Numbered from the stretch's first letter, positions 51,601 through 60,782 are shown. The stretch is DNA of 64,000 nt from CAZRQL01 sp964602415 (GCA_964602415.1 CAZRQL010000003.1:1-64000); one strand, 5' to 3'. Numbers and translations: made by a program. Notes: generated by a model not told the origin, from the sequence alone.

Positions 51601-51682
51601 AATAGCCGTACATTTGGAAGTAGTAAAAACATCACAGGGCAGCACGGTTAAGATGCCGAAAGATTTTTTTAAGTCGAACTAA
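48653..51682 (+). CDS. sbcC: SbcC, ATPase subunit of the SbcCD exonuclease
   Basis: 1009 residues. Walker A GPTGSGKT (35-42) lies at the N-terminus, followed by long coiled coils. They are split by the zinc hook CPVC (Cys498, Cys501), where two SbcC molecules join. The C-terminal ATPase half has the ABC signature HLSGGETFFTSLAL and Walker B EALFIDEGFGTLD. The protein is a Rad50-like SMC ATPase that tethers DNA ends and gates SbcD. It starts within the last bases of sbcD. Confidence 0.96.
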   Translation: MRPIHLQIEYFGAFAKKVEIDFESLGKKGLFLVYGPTGSGKTTIFDAICMALFGKTTSGREFEDMRSQYSETNSKTKVELVFASGIKKFYIKRELTKNKKSVFYQIDNEKEKNAIQEPVTAEKEIARLIKSILGFSAEQFKQIIVLPQGEFSKFLKANSTQKEPILSQLFGTEIFDKVVENLKDKNKQTEIHISGLKEQKSAILNSLHCNDIGGLESLCGYTEKEIQRIHLDTESLKQEEQKLNQAYQSALQLHKCFQEWEEKTNLYNQKLLFNPYIEDLENKIELAQKARIIHPHIALNKQLKAKIAQMRANIQDIENKRDEKRKEFENMRTEFQIKKPQIEAQEIKAQSRLAFLENSIPLFNSIEQNQKKIDDLEAEFTRLKKEISDDYLQIDKLKRGIVNLQTEQENNLILSQKIDITAIELTEIDTKIKQRNLFDIQAAQLNQVRQQFEQQTKSAQVALLAVGAAKADYHRIESQWIESQAAELALSLSKGQPCPVCGSTEHPKKAARFDDFIDRNTKEHYKNIFLEKETEYEKQKTLLEATKIELSKSQVLCEELKTQVFENLSDLQSRKQQLLVQFKSYQKAKELLEKNKIELTDTQNRLDLLQGSLEHKNRHFSAVTAQIDEKKAVLKKEKENLPDKIESLTQLEQAIDKGKIFIQNLRTEKEKLQNSIKNLEIELEKLKTSLQELTLQYHLSTKQFDQQQKELELLMSRNGFLSLEQAEAALLPTEQIAQYHTQIQTHKNELLTLRTQIQTLQNQIADRQRPDVKATEELYRQTQEKYMQSIRQESILKTQLQSQKQALQSAGQIASELMEVEEPFGELKKLESLISGKNAQAITLGSYVLGALLDEVLHYTNLRLKAMSAGRYQIFRMQPTQRQGGARQGLDLEVFDAYTAQRRNVNHLSGGETFFTSLALALGLADAASVRNGGIKIEALFIDEGFGTLDTHTLDLAIDTLTELESPHRLVGIISHVPELKERIAVHLEVVKTSQGSTVKMPKDFFKSN

Positions 51683-51771
51683 AACCTGTGAGTTTTATTT
51701 TTCCAATTTTAGACACATTTGAATTATTTTTTTGTTTTCTCTTAATCTGGCAAATCTTTTTTCGTTTTAAT

Positions 51772-53928
51772 ATGAAATTTAAAAATAACCTTTTCCCTTT
51801 ATTTAAACTACTTAAGACCAACAACTTAATGTTTGTTTTGGTTGTAGCAACAGCGGTATCGGTCGGCTTTACCTATTTGCGACCATGGCAGGCGCAAGAC
51901 CGTAGCAAAGATCAGGTGACCAAAGACGTGCTCGTACAGAGCTTGGAGCGAGACCATTACCTTAAATTAAATATCAATGATCAGTTTTCCAATAAATCAT
52001 TTGATCTTTATTTAGAGAGACTTGACCCCAACAAACGCCTTTTGTTGGCTTCAGACGTATTGACTCTCAAATCTTTTAGGGATAAATTAGACGATGAACT
52101 CAACGGTCAGTTTGGCAGGTTTTTGCAAACAGCCCAAGCGATAGTCAAAGAGCGCACCCTTGAAGCCCAACAGTATATTAAAGATATCCTTAGCAGCCCC
52201 TTTGATTTTAGTCAAAAAGAAATGCTGGAGTTAGATCCCAAAAAAAAGGATTACCCTAAAAGCAAAGAGATTATCAAAGAAGAATGGCGTAAGTTTTTGA
52301 AGTACAGTGCTTTGATTCAGTATTACAACAAGTTGGAAAACCAAGCTAAAGCCGCAGAAAATGCGAAAAAGGCCGGAAAAGACTTTGAAGAAAAGACAGC
52401 GGCTCACATTGAGCAAGAGGTTCGTGGCCAGATATTGAAAAATTACGCTGACTTTTTTGACAGGCTTGTCAAGCGCGACAACGAAGATTATAGCGGGGAA
52501 CTGTTCAATGCAATTTGTTTGACATATTGTCCTCATACAGAGTATTTTGCTCCTCTTGATAAGGATAATTTTGATATTGATATGTCCGGCAAGCTCGAAG
52601 GAATAGGGGCTACTTTGCAGCAAACAGACGGCGAGACCAAAATAGTACGCGTCATACCCGGAAGCCCATCTTGGAAGAGTAAAGAGGTTGAGGCTGACGA
52701 TATTATTTTGAAAGTTGCACAACAGGACGAAGAAGCCGTTTCCATAACCGGAATGGCTATGAAAGATGTGCTCAAACTCATCAGAGGCAAAAAAGGCACT
52801 AAGGTGCGCCTAACTTTGCGCAAAAAAGATGGTAGAATTACAGAAGTTTCTTTGATAAGAGATGTGATAATAATAGAGGAATCTTATGTCAAATCTACTG
52901 TAATACAAGATAGTAGCACATCTAAAAAATTTGGATACATACTTTTGCCAAGTTTTTATGCCGATTTTGGCAATTCCAACGGTCGGTTTTCTGGTCAGGA
53001 TGTGGCCAACGAGATTGAAAAGCTCAAAAAACACAAGATTGACGGTCTTATACTTGATTTACGCAACAATGGAGGCGGTTCGCTTTCTGATGCCATCAAA
53101 ATGTCCGGTCTTTTTATTGAAAATGGCCCAGTAGTGCAAGTACGAGACCGCACAGGACGCTCTTATCCTTACCATGACGATGACTTTCAAGTTCAGTACA
53201 GTGGGCCTTTGGTAGTGATGGTCAATAGGTTTAGTGCCTCAGCCTCAGAGATTTTAGCCGCAGCACTACAAGATTACCAAAGAGCCGTCATAGTAGGGTC
53301 GAAAAGTACTTTTGGCAAAGGAACAGTTCAGCGGTTTGTGGATTTGGACAATTACCTGCCATTCAATTTGCGCCAACACCAGCCGCTTGGCTCGCTAAAA
53401 CTCACCATACAGAAATTTTACAGAATCTCAGGAGGCAGCACCCAACTCAAAGGCGTAGAGCCGGATGTAGTGTTGCCGGATGTCTATAATTACATCAAAT
53501 CAGGCGAAGCCGAGTTGCCCAATGTCATGCCTTATGACAACATACCGGCTGTTAAGTTTAAAGTATGGAATGATTTCAATATCAAGGAAATAGTTAAAAA
53601 TAGCGACAAGAGAGTCAAAGAAAACAAGGCTTTTCAGATGATTGAGCAAAATGCCTTGAGGATTAAACGAAACCAAGATAAGACAACCCTGTCTCTCAAC
53701 TACGAGGATTTTGTCAAAACGCAAAAGCAAAACGAACTGGAGGCCAAAAAATTTGAAGAAATCAAAATGCAAAATGTTTCTTTCAATTTCATACCAATTG
53801 AACCCGTAGTGGCCTCTCAAAATCCGCCTGAAGTACAAAAAGAACTGAGTGAACGCTGGTTCAAAGAACTGCGCGAGGATGCCTATATTTATGAGTCTAC
53901 CAGAATCCTGCAAGACATAAAAAAATAG
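51772..53928 (+). CDS. prc: Tail-specific protease Prc/Tsp (S41 family)
   Basis: 718 residues from ATG at 51772; the frame is open to 51688, but the extra hydrophobic leader is less convincing. One N-terminal membrane anchor (LMFVLVVATAVSVGF) precedes a helical N-terminal domain. Then come a PDZ (about 255-345: GIGATLQQTDGETKIVRVI) and the S41 protease domain, with catalytic Ser490 in FSASASEI and Lys516 in FGKGTVQ. The C-terminal helical domain typical of Prc closes the protein. It trims proteins from the C-terminus in the periplasm. It lies 89 bases after sbcC with no visible terminator. Confidence 0.94.
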   Translation: MKFKNNLFPLFKLLKTNNLMFVLVVATAVSVGFTYLRPWQAQDRSKDQVTKDVLVQSLERDHYLKLNINDQFSNKSFDLYLERLDPNKRLLLASDVLTLKSFRDKLDDELNGQFGRFLQTAQAIVKERTLEAQQYIKDILSSPFDFSQKEMLELDPKKKDYPKSKEIIKEEWRKFLKYSALIQYYNKLENQAKAAENAKKAGKDFEEKTAAHIEQEVRGQILKNYADFFDRLVKRDNEDYSGELFNAICLTYCPHTEYFAPLDKDNFDIDMSGKLEGIGATLQQTDGETKIVRVIPGSPSWKSKEVEADDIILKVAQQDEEAVSITGMAMKDVLKLIRGKKGTKVRLTLRKKDGRITEVSLIRDVIIIEESYVKSTVIQDSSTSKKFGYILLPSFYADFGNSNGRFSGQDVANEIEKLKKHKIDGLILDLRNNGGGSLSDAIKMSGLFIENGPVVQVRDRTGRSYPYHDDDFQVQYSGPLVVMVNRFSASASEILAAALQDYQRAVIVGSKSTFGKGTVQRFVDLDNYLPFNLRQHQPLGSLKLTIQKFYRISGGSTQLKGVEPDVVLPDVYNYIKSGEAELPNVMPYDNIPAVKFKVWNDFNIKEIVKNSDKRVKENKAFQMIEQNALRIKRNQDKTTLSLNYEDFVKTQKQNELEAKKFEEIKMQNVSFNFIPIEPVVASQNPPEVQKELSERWFKELREDAYIYESTRILQDIKK

Positions 53929-53987
53929 CAGTCAATCTTTTGGCCGATTGTTTGTAGGTTTGTAGTTTTAGGACTCAAACTGTGACC

Positions 53988-56132
53988 ATGTCCCGTGTAT
54001 TGATTAAAATACTTTTGCTTGTCTTGCCGGCAATCGTCATAGCCTTTTTATTGTGGGAGCTTTATGACAATGAGCTGGTTATGTCAATCCAAAATTTTCA
54101 GTTTACCAACTGGATTCTGTTTTTAGCTGTTAATTTTCTGATTCTTTTTTTGGTAGCTGTTTTTTTTGTGGTTGCTTCGGCTCTCAGGTCGGCAAGGCAG
54201 CAGAAAAAAATATTTCAACAAGAAAATAATATTGACTTTCTAAGTGCGGAGGTTCAAGTTTTAACAGTTGACAAACAGTACCTTGAACAAGAGATGGCCT
54301 CTAAAGACCGGCAAATACTTCAGAGGGATATGACTTTGTCCTTTGATTCAGAGATGCTTGCTTGGGCTAATCGCGAGTTAGTAGGTTCAAAGACGTTTCA
54401 GGACTTTATCCTCAGAATCAGGAATATAACACAGTACTCGCATGTGGCTTTTTGGAGGTTTAATCCAAAAACATCGGATTTAGAGCCATCGGCTTATTAT
54501 GATTTTGAGCTAAGGCACTTTGTACAAGGGCAGCAAGTTGCACTGGAGGAACATGTTAGGTTGTTGCACTGGTTTGAAAAGGGAAACTACCTCATTTACA
54601 ATAATAAAACCGCTCAAATCCATCGTAGTGATTTTGGAGACCCTTTTTTTGATTCCATTTCAAGAAATCACAGTTTTTTGGCGATGCCGGCTCACATTGG
54701 GGAGCAAATGGTTGGGCTTTTGGTACTGAGCCACGAAGACTTTGATTTTAACTACGATAGTTCAAAGCTCTTGCAAGCCAAATTTTTTACCCAAATTGCC
54801 GTAATGCTCATCAATAAGTTTGATGCCAAAGAGCTATCTGCCCTACAAAGGGCAGAGCGCAATGCGGTGCTCAACCTTTTGGATCAAACAGAAAATCCGG
54901 TTGCAAAATTCAATTTCAGACAACCACTTGTTATCAACGATAATATTGATAATAAAGATAATATATTTTCAAAATCAAGAATTTGGTACAGTAATCCGGT
55001 TTTTGATGCCCTGTTTGATGTTAAAAATAAAGAAACCTATCAGCCAAATGAGGTTTTAGAAAATGAGGTATTTAATAAATTGTTGCACAATAACTTCGAG
55101 TCTTATTTCGACACTTATTTATACGGAGGGAAAACCTTTAGGCGCAGAATTATTGCTGACCTCAATGCAGGGCTTTTTACAGGCGTTTGGTTTTATTTGG
55201 TGGATATTACCGAAGTGCAAAGCCTTGCTGAGCAAAATCAAAATATGCTCAACCAAATCAACAGCTACTCGGAATGGCAGAAAAACGCCCAAACTGAGAT
55301 TTTGATGCTTTCTAATCAGCTTAAAGTCGCACGACAAGCCACCCTCAGCGAAATGAATTGTAGTATTTCTTCTCAGGGTATAATTGAAACGGCATCCGGC
55401 TTTGATGAATTGGTGATAGGGCAGAGATTCGTGTCACTTTTTGATACAGACCTGAATTTGAGAAAGTTTTTGAAGGAAGTAGAACTTTCCTCTAAGCCTG
55501 CGGTGATAAAAGTAAGCTATCACTCAGAACCCAAGCTATTGATAATCAAAAATGTATTTGGCAAACTGCAAGCAAGTCTTTTGCCTGTACCAATCAATGG
55601 GTCTGATTTTTATTCAAGAGATATTTTTGAATTTTTGCCCGTTGGTGTCTGCATCGTAGATTCTCAGTGCAAGGTGTTGTATTCCAATAAATTGGCTGAC
55701 AATCTCTTAGAGACTCACACGAATAAGCCTCTGGCGGTTTTAGAGGTTATCAAAAATAAACTTAGTCAAAATCGCTCTTACAATAATTTGGTCAAATTTG
55801 GAGGCAAAACACTGACCATCAAAGCATCAAAGAGTAAAGATAGTTTTTTCTTAATTGTAGAGCCGGGAGGAGAAGACAAAGGCATGGCCGCTCGATTCTA
55901 CTATACCTTGGCGCAAAAACTTCCTATTCCTGTTGCTGTGTTGCAGCCTTCCAACGGAAATATTCGCTTTGCCAACGCTGCTTTTCAAATGCGTTGGCCT
56001 GATATAAAGACTCTGCAATTGTCTGAGGACACAGAGGCGGGGACTTATTTTTACATCAACAACGGCAGCAGGCAAAAGATGCAGATAATTCACACCGAGC
56101 AAGGTTTGCTTATTTTGCCCGCCAATGACTGA
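53988..56132 (+). CDS. Membrane-anchored GAF/PAS sensor protein with no output domain
   Basis: 714 residues from ATG at 53988; GTG at 53982 is the alternative. Two transmembrane helices (about 5-24 and 41-66) flank a short periplasmic loop. A coiled coil is followed by a GAF domain (about 125-290: HVAFWRFNPKTSDLEPSAYY and LLVLSHEDFDFNYDSSKLL). Then come PAS-like domains: WYSNPVFDALFDV with FYLVDITE, then NCSISSQGIIETASG, LPVGVCIVDSQCKVLYSN and IPVAVLQPSNGNIRFANAAF. The protein ends inside the last PAS, with no histidine kinase, GGDEF, cyclase or phosphatase domain. It is therefore likely to signal through protein contacts, or its output gene lies elsewhere. Confidence 0.86.
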   Translation: MSRVLIKILLLVLPAIVIAFLLWELYDNELVMSIQNFQFTNWILFLAVNFLILFLVAVFFVVASALRSARQQKKIFQQENNIDFLSAEVQVLTVDKQYLEQEMASKDRQILQRDMTLSFDSEMLAWANRELVGSKTFQDFILRIRNITQYSHVAFWRFNPKTSDLEPSAYYDFELRHFVQGQQVALEEHVRLLHWFEKGNYLIYNNKTAQIHRSDFGDPFFDSISRNHSFLAMPAHIGEQMVGLLVLSHEDFDFNYDSSKLLQAKFFTQIAVMLINKFDAKELSALQRAERNAVLNLLDQTENPVAKFNFRQPLVINDNIDNKDNIFSKSRIWYSNPVFDALFDVKNKETYQPNEVLENEVFNKLLHNNFESYFDTYLYGGKTFRRRIIADLNAGLFTGVWFYLVDITEVQSLAEQNQNMLNQINSYSEWQKNAQTEILMLSNQLKVARQATLSEMNCSISSQGIIETASGFDELVIGQRFVSLFDTDLNLRKFLKEVELSSKPAVIKVSYHSEPKLLIIKNVFGKLQASLLPVPINGSDFYSRDIFEFLPVGVCIVDSQCKVLYSNKLADNLLETHTNKPLAVLEVIKNKLSQNRSYNNLVKFGGKTLTIKASKSKDSFFLIVEPGGEDKGMAARFYYTLAQKLPIPVAVLQPSNGNIRFANAAFQMRWPDIKTLQLSEDTEAGTYFYINNGSRQKMQIIHTEQGLLILPAND

Positions 56133-56155
56133 GCAAAAATCATAACTTCTATGTA

Positions 56156-56929
56156 ATGTTCATGCGGCATTTTTTCCAAATTGACTCTGAAAAGTTGGAA
56201 TATTTGGTTTTTGGAGAAGGACGGCCTCTGTTGGCTTTGCATGGTTTTGCAGATGATGCGGAGTTGTTTTTGGGCTTGAAAGGATACCGGGTTTTTGCTG
56301 TTTCCTTGCCGCATCATGGTAAAAGCAATTGGAAGTCGGATTTCAATCTGTCTCATTTGCAAAGGTTTATAGACTCGGTGTTGGGCAATCGGTCTTTTTC
56401 TTTGTTGGGTTTTAGCATGGGCGGCAAAATAGCCATTTGTTTGGCAACGGCTATGCCTGAGCGAATTGACAGGCTTATTTTGCTTGCACCCGACGGCGTG
56501 GCCACCCATCGGCTCTATGACAGCATTTTTTTGGGAAGGTATTTTAAAGACTTGGTCGTCAAGGTTGTAGAAAAACGTCCAAGGCAGGTGTTGGCTTTGG
56601 GGGCTTGGGCAAGGCGTAGAGGGCTTATTTCCAAGTTTGTGTATGATTTTGGGCACAATCATCTCAACAGTCCCCTAAAAAGACGCAGGTTGTTTTTGAC
56701 ATGGAAATTTTTAGAAAATTTCAAACCCGATCTTGATGCGTTTGCGGCGCAAATGAATTCTCAAAAAACGCCTGTACTCTTGTTTTTGGGCAAAAGAGAC
56801 CAAATCATCAAGCCCGAAACGGCAGATTTTTTTGTCAAAAATATCCCACACACCCAAATCCTATGGCTGGATAAGGGGCATTTGTTGGTTGATGCCGCCT
56901 TGGAAGAGTTACCAAACTATGTGGCTTAG
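56156..56929 (+). CDS. Alpha/beta hydrolase
   Basis: 257 residues. Oxyanion LALHGFADD, nucleophile elbow LLGFSMGGKIA with a serine, acid in LFLGKRDQIIKPE and His in DKGHLLVDA make a full catalytic triad. The cap region is basic. Substrate cannot be told. It follows the GAF/PAS gene by 23 bases and overlaps the NRDE gene tail to tail by 21 bases. Confidence 0.9.
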   Translation: MFMRHFFQIDSEKLEYLVFGEGRPLLALHGFADDAELFLGLKGYRVFAVSLPHHGKSNWKSDFNLSHLQRFIDSVLGNRSFSLLGFSMGGKIAICLATAMPERIDRLILLAPDGVATHRLYDSIFLGRYFKDLVVKVVEKRPRQVLALGAWARRRGLISKFVYDFGHNHLNSPLKRRRLFLTWKFLENFKPDLDAFAAQMNSQKTPVLLFLGKRDQIIKPETADFFVKNIPHTQILWLDKGHLLVDAALEELPNYVA

Positions 56930-57601
56930 GCTTTGGCGTTCCAAATCTTGATGAAGGCAGTCTATTTGCGCATTGGTAAATTCGATGGCCGTGATGGATA
57001 TGCTACGAACTTTTGCTCTACGAATCAACATATCATTTTCGTTATCAGTTGTTTGAGAGCTTGCATGGAAATTTATCATTTTTTCCATAGTAGGAAAAGG
57101 ATGTTTAGACAAGAATTTCTCAAACCATTGCTCTCTTAACTTTTGAACCTCTTTTTCGTACAAAGTGCAAGATGCCCAAATGTATTCCATGTCTCTTCCC
57201 AAAGGTTTGTGATGTAGTACTTTAGAGTCCCAGCGCAACTCGCTGAGGGCATTTGACTCTGCCCATATCAAGGTAAAGGGTTCGATACCCGCAAAATCAT
57301 AACTTCCTGCAAACTCGTAGCTGTCTTTATGGCTGAAAGCCTCCAGTACCATTTTGCCTCGACTCAGTTTGTAAGGGGGTTGGTGTTTGTGTTTGATAAA
57401 GGCCCCGTTTAGCAAACAAAGCACTTTTTGTCGGTCGGCGGCTATCCACGTACCTCCACTGATCGGTTCTTTTGGGAAAAAAAGTTTTTTTGAGCCGATT
57501 GAGTGCTCTTTGGGCTGTTCGCTGAGTCTTTCAGGGGCTTCGTCTCGGGTAGAGGTAAGAATAAAGCCTTCTTCTTTGGGTATGTAAGTAACTGTACACA
57601 A
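56909..57601 (-). CDS. NRDE family protein (Ntn-hydrolase-like), TTG start
   Basis: 230 residues. Translation must begin at TTG 57601, because Cys at position 2 (MCTVTYIP) is the family's predicted nucleophile after removal of the initiator Met. FILTSTRDEAPER supplies the Asn/Arg-Asp-Glu (NRDE) motif, here with S-T-RDE. Mammalian TANGO2 belongs to the same family; bacterial functions are unknown. The TTG lies 1 base after the aroC stop, on the same strand, so translation is probably coupled to aroC. Confidence 0.88.
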   Translation of the reverse strand: MCTVTYIPKEEGFILTSTRDEAPERLSEQPKEHSIGSKKLFFPKEPISGGTWIAADRQKVLCLLNGAFIKHKHQPPYKLSRGKMVLEAFSHKDSYEFAGSYDFAGIEPFTLIWAESNALSELRWDSKVLHHKPLGRDMEYIWASCTLYEKEVQKLREQWFEKFLSKHPFPTMEKMINFHASSQTTDNENDMLIRRAKVRSISITAIEFTNAQIDCLHQDLERQSLSHIVW

Positions 57602-57602
57602 G

Positions 57603-58694
57603 TTAGTTAAATTTCAAAGATGAGATTTGATTTGACTTGTTTGCCAACATTAAGTCTGCCAAGACCAAGGCTGTCATGGCCTCAACGATGGGGACAGCTC
57701 GGGGCACTACACAAGGGTCGTGCCTGCCTTTGGCTTCAAGTTCTGTTTGATTTCCTTGTGCGTCTATGGTTGTTTGTTTTTGTGAGATCGTGGCTACCGG
57801 TTTGAAAGCCACCCTAAAATACACATCCTGTCCGTTGGAAATGCCGCCCTGTATGCCCCCCGAATGGTTGGTGAGGGTGCTTATTAGACCTTCGCGTTCA
57901 ACGAAAGGGTCGTTGTGCTCACTGCCGCGCATAGCTGCCGCCCCAAAGCCGCTGCCGTATTCAAAACCCTTCACTGCATTGATGCCCAGCATGGCATAGC
58001 CCAGACGTGCGTGCAGTTTGTCGAAAACTGGCTCGCCTAAGCCCGCAGGCAAGCCCTGAATTACCCCCGAGACTACCCCGCCAACTGTATCACCTTGATT
58101 TTTAACTTCTTTTATCAGAGTTGCCATCTCTTGGGCTGTTGTCGCATCGGGACAGCGCACAGCGTTGTCAAGCGACCAATCCAACTGCTGCCAAGTTTTT
58201 TCCAGTTTGATGTGTCCGACCTGCGAAACGTAAGCCGTAATGAAAATATTGGGAATAAGTTTGCCAATGAGTTGTTTGGCGACGGCACCCGCTGCCACCC
58301 TTGCCAAGGTCTCTCTTGCAGAGCTTCTTCCTCCGCCCCTGTGGTCTCTTATGCCGTATTTGGTTTGATACACAAAATCTGCATGAGAGGGTCTGAAAAT
58401 ATTTTTCAGTTCGTCGTAGTCTTGGCTGCGTTGGTCTCGGTTATAGACCATCATGGCAATGGGTGCGCCGGTGGTTTTGCCTTCAAAAAGACCTGAGAGT
58501 ACCTCGATGCTGTCCTGCTCATTGCGTTGGGTAGTCAGCTCCGATTGACCTGGCCTGCGCCTGTCCAACTCGGCCTGAACCCTCTCTACATCAACCTCCA
58601 AGCCCGCCGGACACCCATCAATCACCACTCCTACCGCTTTTCCGTGCGATTCGCCGAAAGTGTGTATTCTAAAATAATCCCCAAAGCTGTTCAT
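57603..58694 (-). CDS. aroC: Chorismate synthase
   Basis: 363 residues. Family signatures: GESHGKAVGVVIDGCPAG at the start, the loop HRGGGRSSARETLARVA, and the C-terminal RHDPCVVPRAVPIVEAM. The enzyme uses reduced FMN to convert EPSP to chorismate, the last common step of the shikimate pathway. It overlaps the mce stop by 4 bases upstream, and the NRDE gene follows 1 base after its stop. No other aro gene is close. Confidence 0.98.
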   Translation of the reverse strand: MNSFGDYFRIHTFGESHGKAVGVVIDGCPAGLEVDVERVQAELDRRRPGQSELTTQRNEQDSIEVLSGLFEGKTTGAPIAMMVYNRDQRSQDYDELKNIFRPSHADFVYQTKYGIRDHRGGGRSSARETLARVAAGAVAKQLIGKLIPNIFITAYVSQVGHIKLEKTWQQLDWSLDNAVRCPDATTAQEMATLIKEVKNQGDTVGGVVSGVIQGLPAGLGEPVFDKLHARLGYAMLGINAVKGFEYGSGFGAAAMRGSEHNDPFVEREGLISTLTNHSGGIQGGISNGQDVYFRVAFKPVATISQKQTTIDAQGNQTELEAKGRHDPCVVPRAVPIVEAMTALVLADLMLANKSNQISSLKFN

Positions 58695-59089
58695 CTAATC
58701 TCTTGACAAAGTTCTACGAGCACTCCCGAAGTGGATTTGGGGTGCACAAAACAGACGAGTTTATTGTCGGCTCCCCGTTTGGGTTCATTGTTTAGTATTC
58801 TGAATCCCAATGCTTTGAGTCTTTCCATTTCTTTGTGGATGTCCTCAACCTCAAAGGCGATATGATGCAAGCCTTCGCCGTGCTTTTCGATGTATTTGGC
58901 GATTACTCCCTGAGAAGAAGTTGATTCCAAAAGTTCTATTTTGGATTCGCCCGTCTGAAAAAACAGCGTCTTTACTGCTTCTGAATCAACTGTTTCCTCT
59001 TTGTAGGGTGGCTGTCCGAGTAGGTTTTCATACAAAAGACCTGAATCTGCAAGCGATTTGACCGCAATGCCGATATGTTCGAGTTTCAT
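58691..59089 (-). CDS. mce: Methylmalonyl-CoA epimerase
   Basis: 132 residues with the vicinal-oxygen-chelate fold: the metal-binding His in LEHIGIAVKSL, His in GLHHIAFEVED and Glu in GVLVELCQEI. The enzyme interconverts R- and S-methylmalonyl-CoA in propionyl-CoA metabolism. It is the first gene of a mce-aroC-NRDE unit; the genes overlap or nearly touch although their pathways are unrelated. The 181 bases upstream up to the lipoprotein gene hold no gene. Confidence 0.95.
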   Translation of the reverse strand: MKLEHIGIAVKSLADSGLLYENLLGQPPYKEETVDSEAVKTLFFQTGESKIELLESTSSQGVIAKYIEKHGEGLHHIAFEVEDIHKEMERLKALGFRILNNEPKRGADNKLVCFVHPKSTSGVLVELCQEIR

Positions 59090-59270
59090 ATATTGGTTTT
59101 ACAGCTCAAAATTAAAACAACAGAGCTAATCAAGCTTTTAATTTCTCAATAAATTGAAAAACAATAGTTTGTTTTATTGTCTTGAAGGAGTTATTTCAGG
59201 CCGGATTTTAGCGAGTTTGTCATACGACTTCAAAAGTCTAATTTAGGGCTGAAAACGAACCTATTGGTGA

Positions 59271-60668
59271 ATGGAAAGAGTATTGTTGTGGCTTTTGTTT
59301 GTTGTGTCGCTGTGCTGTTGCAGCGAAGTAAAATTCAATCCGCAACGCCCTTTGGCGGTTTCTGTTTATGCGTATCGGCATCAATTTGAAGCGATTAAAA
59401 CCCAAAACAGGTTAATAGACAGGGGGTTGCCTGCTTATGTAGTTTGTTTGGAGCAGCAAGAGACAGGGCGGTGGTATCATGTGCTTTTGGGGGCTGCCAA
59501 AAGTGAAACCGAAATACGTACCGAGAAAATGCGCTTTGAAGACAAAGCAGGGCTTCAGTGCGCGCTTACCTTGGTCAATTATACCAAACTCAAGCCCATG
59601 ATTGTGGAATCACCCTACCTGAAATCCCAATCACAAGCCCGCAACCCCGACATCACAAGGCAGGTGATGAACCTCATCGAGCGGTTGCCTTATATGGATG
59701 CTTATCGGGTTGAGCACTTAAAAATATACAACCAAATCACTTCATACAGTTTGAACCGCCTGCCTGAAAAGCCCGAGGTGGACTGGCCTCGTGGATGGCA
59801 AGCCAAACTCATGCTGGCCAATGCCGCCTCTTTTACACAAGCCGGCTACCGCGACGAGTTGCTCAATGATGAAATTCAACTTATACTGGTTAATCTCAAA
59901 AATGAATGCTCTCTCTGCTATTTTCCTGATTTGGCTAAAGAAATGGCACAGCGCATCTTGGATACAAAAAAATACAAGCACAAACTGATGGAAGCGGTAA
60001 CTTTTAAGCACGCTACGGAACTAAGAGGCTACTACGTTGAGGTGGCACACAAGCCCGAGTCACTCAAAAATTACCTTATTTTGACCGACCTTTTGCAGTC
60101 CTTTTTGTATGTGTTCCAGAGTCCCAAAAACAGCAAAGCCCGTTTGCTTTATGCCGGAGAAGCCTTGTCCAAGAAAAATAAAATACTTGATTATGAGGCA
60201 TTTGCTAATCTTTTTCACACTTTGCCGGCTATAGAAAGTTCCCAAGAGCATTTGGTGTATTACAAGTTTGAAAATATGTCCAGTTTCAAAGGACGCAACA
60301 AGAGCCTGTACCGCGAAACTTACGGACAACAGGCTTTGAGTTACAACCCTGAGCGGGGAATATTTACTTACTCAATGATTGACTTTGGGGATACGTTTGC
60401 GGCAAGGATTATTTATCAGGATCAGGTTAAGTGGACAGGTAAAGCAGCAGATGTTGAAATGTTTGGAGGCGAAGGGAAAATTTTCTTTTCTTATCAAAAG
60501 CGCGCCAATCAAGCCTTACCCAGGTATGCTTATGTTAAGACAGGTACGCAAGTATCTAATTTTCAAAATTATACAGAGTACTCGCTTGATTCTGTCGATT
60601 TCAAAGCCAAACTGTTGCGCTATCAGTTAGGTGAGTTGAAGCCCCTAAAAAAATCTAAATTTTGGTAG
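59271..60668 (+). CDS. Putative lipoprotein with N-terminal SPOR-like region
   Basis: 465 residues. A short signal (LLWLLFVVSLCCCSEV) has three successive cysteines at its end, one of which could be lipidated. Residues about 28-110 (AVSVYAYRHQFEAIKTQNRL, WYHVLLGAAKSETEIRTEK) have the strand-helix-strand order of a SPOR domain. The remainder is mixed helix and strand with no recognised family. It is the third type of SPOR-like protein in the window. Function unknown, presumably cell-envelope. Confidence 0.75.
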   Translation: MERVLLWLLFVVSLCCCSEVKFNPQRPLAVSVYAYRHQFEAIKTQNRLIDRGLPAYVVCLEQQETGRWYHVLLGAAKSETEIRTEKMRFEDKAGLQCALTLVNYTKLKPMIVESPYLKSQSQARNPDITRQVMNLIERLPYMDAYRVEHLKIYNQITSYSLNRLPEKPEVDWPRGWQAKLMLANAASFTQAGYRDELLNDEIQLILVNLKNECSLCYFPDLAKEMAQRILDTKKYKHKLMEAVTFKHATELRGYYVEVAHKPESLKNYLILTDLLQSFLYVFQSPKNSKARLLYAGEALSKKNKILDYEAFANLFHTLPAIESSQEHLVYYKFENMSSFKGRNKSLYRETYGQQALSYNPERGIFTYSMIDFGDTFAARIIYQDQVKWTGKAADVEMFGGEGKIFFSYQKRANQALPRYAYVKTGTQVSNFQNYTEYSLDSVDFKAKLLRYQLGELKPLKKSKFW

Positions 60669-60704
60669 TTTGTTTTGTTTCACTACTTTTGCAATCCTAT
60701 ACCG

Positions 60705-60775
60705 GGTCGGGTGGCCGAGTGGCTAGGCAGAGGTCTGCAAAACCTTGTACAGCGGTTCGAATCCGCTCTCGACCT
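60705..60775 (+). tRNA. tRNA-Cys (anticodon GCA)
   Basis: 71 nt without encoded CCA. Acceptor GGTCGGG pairs with CTCGACC (one G-T), the anticodon stem AGGT/ACCT holds the loop with GCA, the T arm is AGCGG TTCGAAT CCGCT, and the discriminator is U as expected for tRNA-Cys. Confidence 0.95.
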
Positions 60776-60782
60776 CTTTTGA

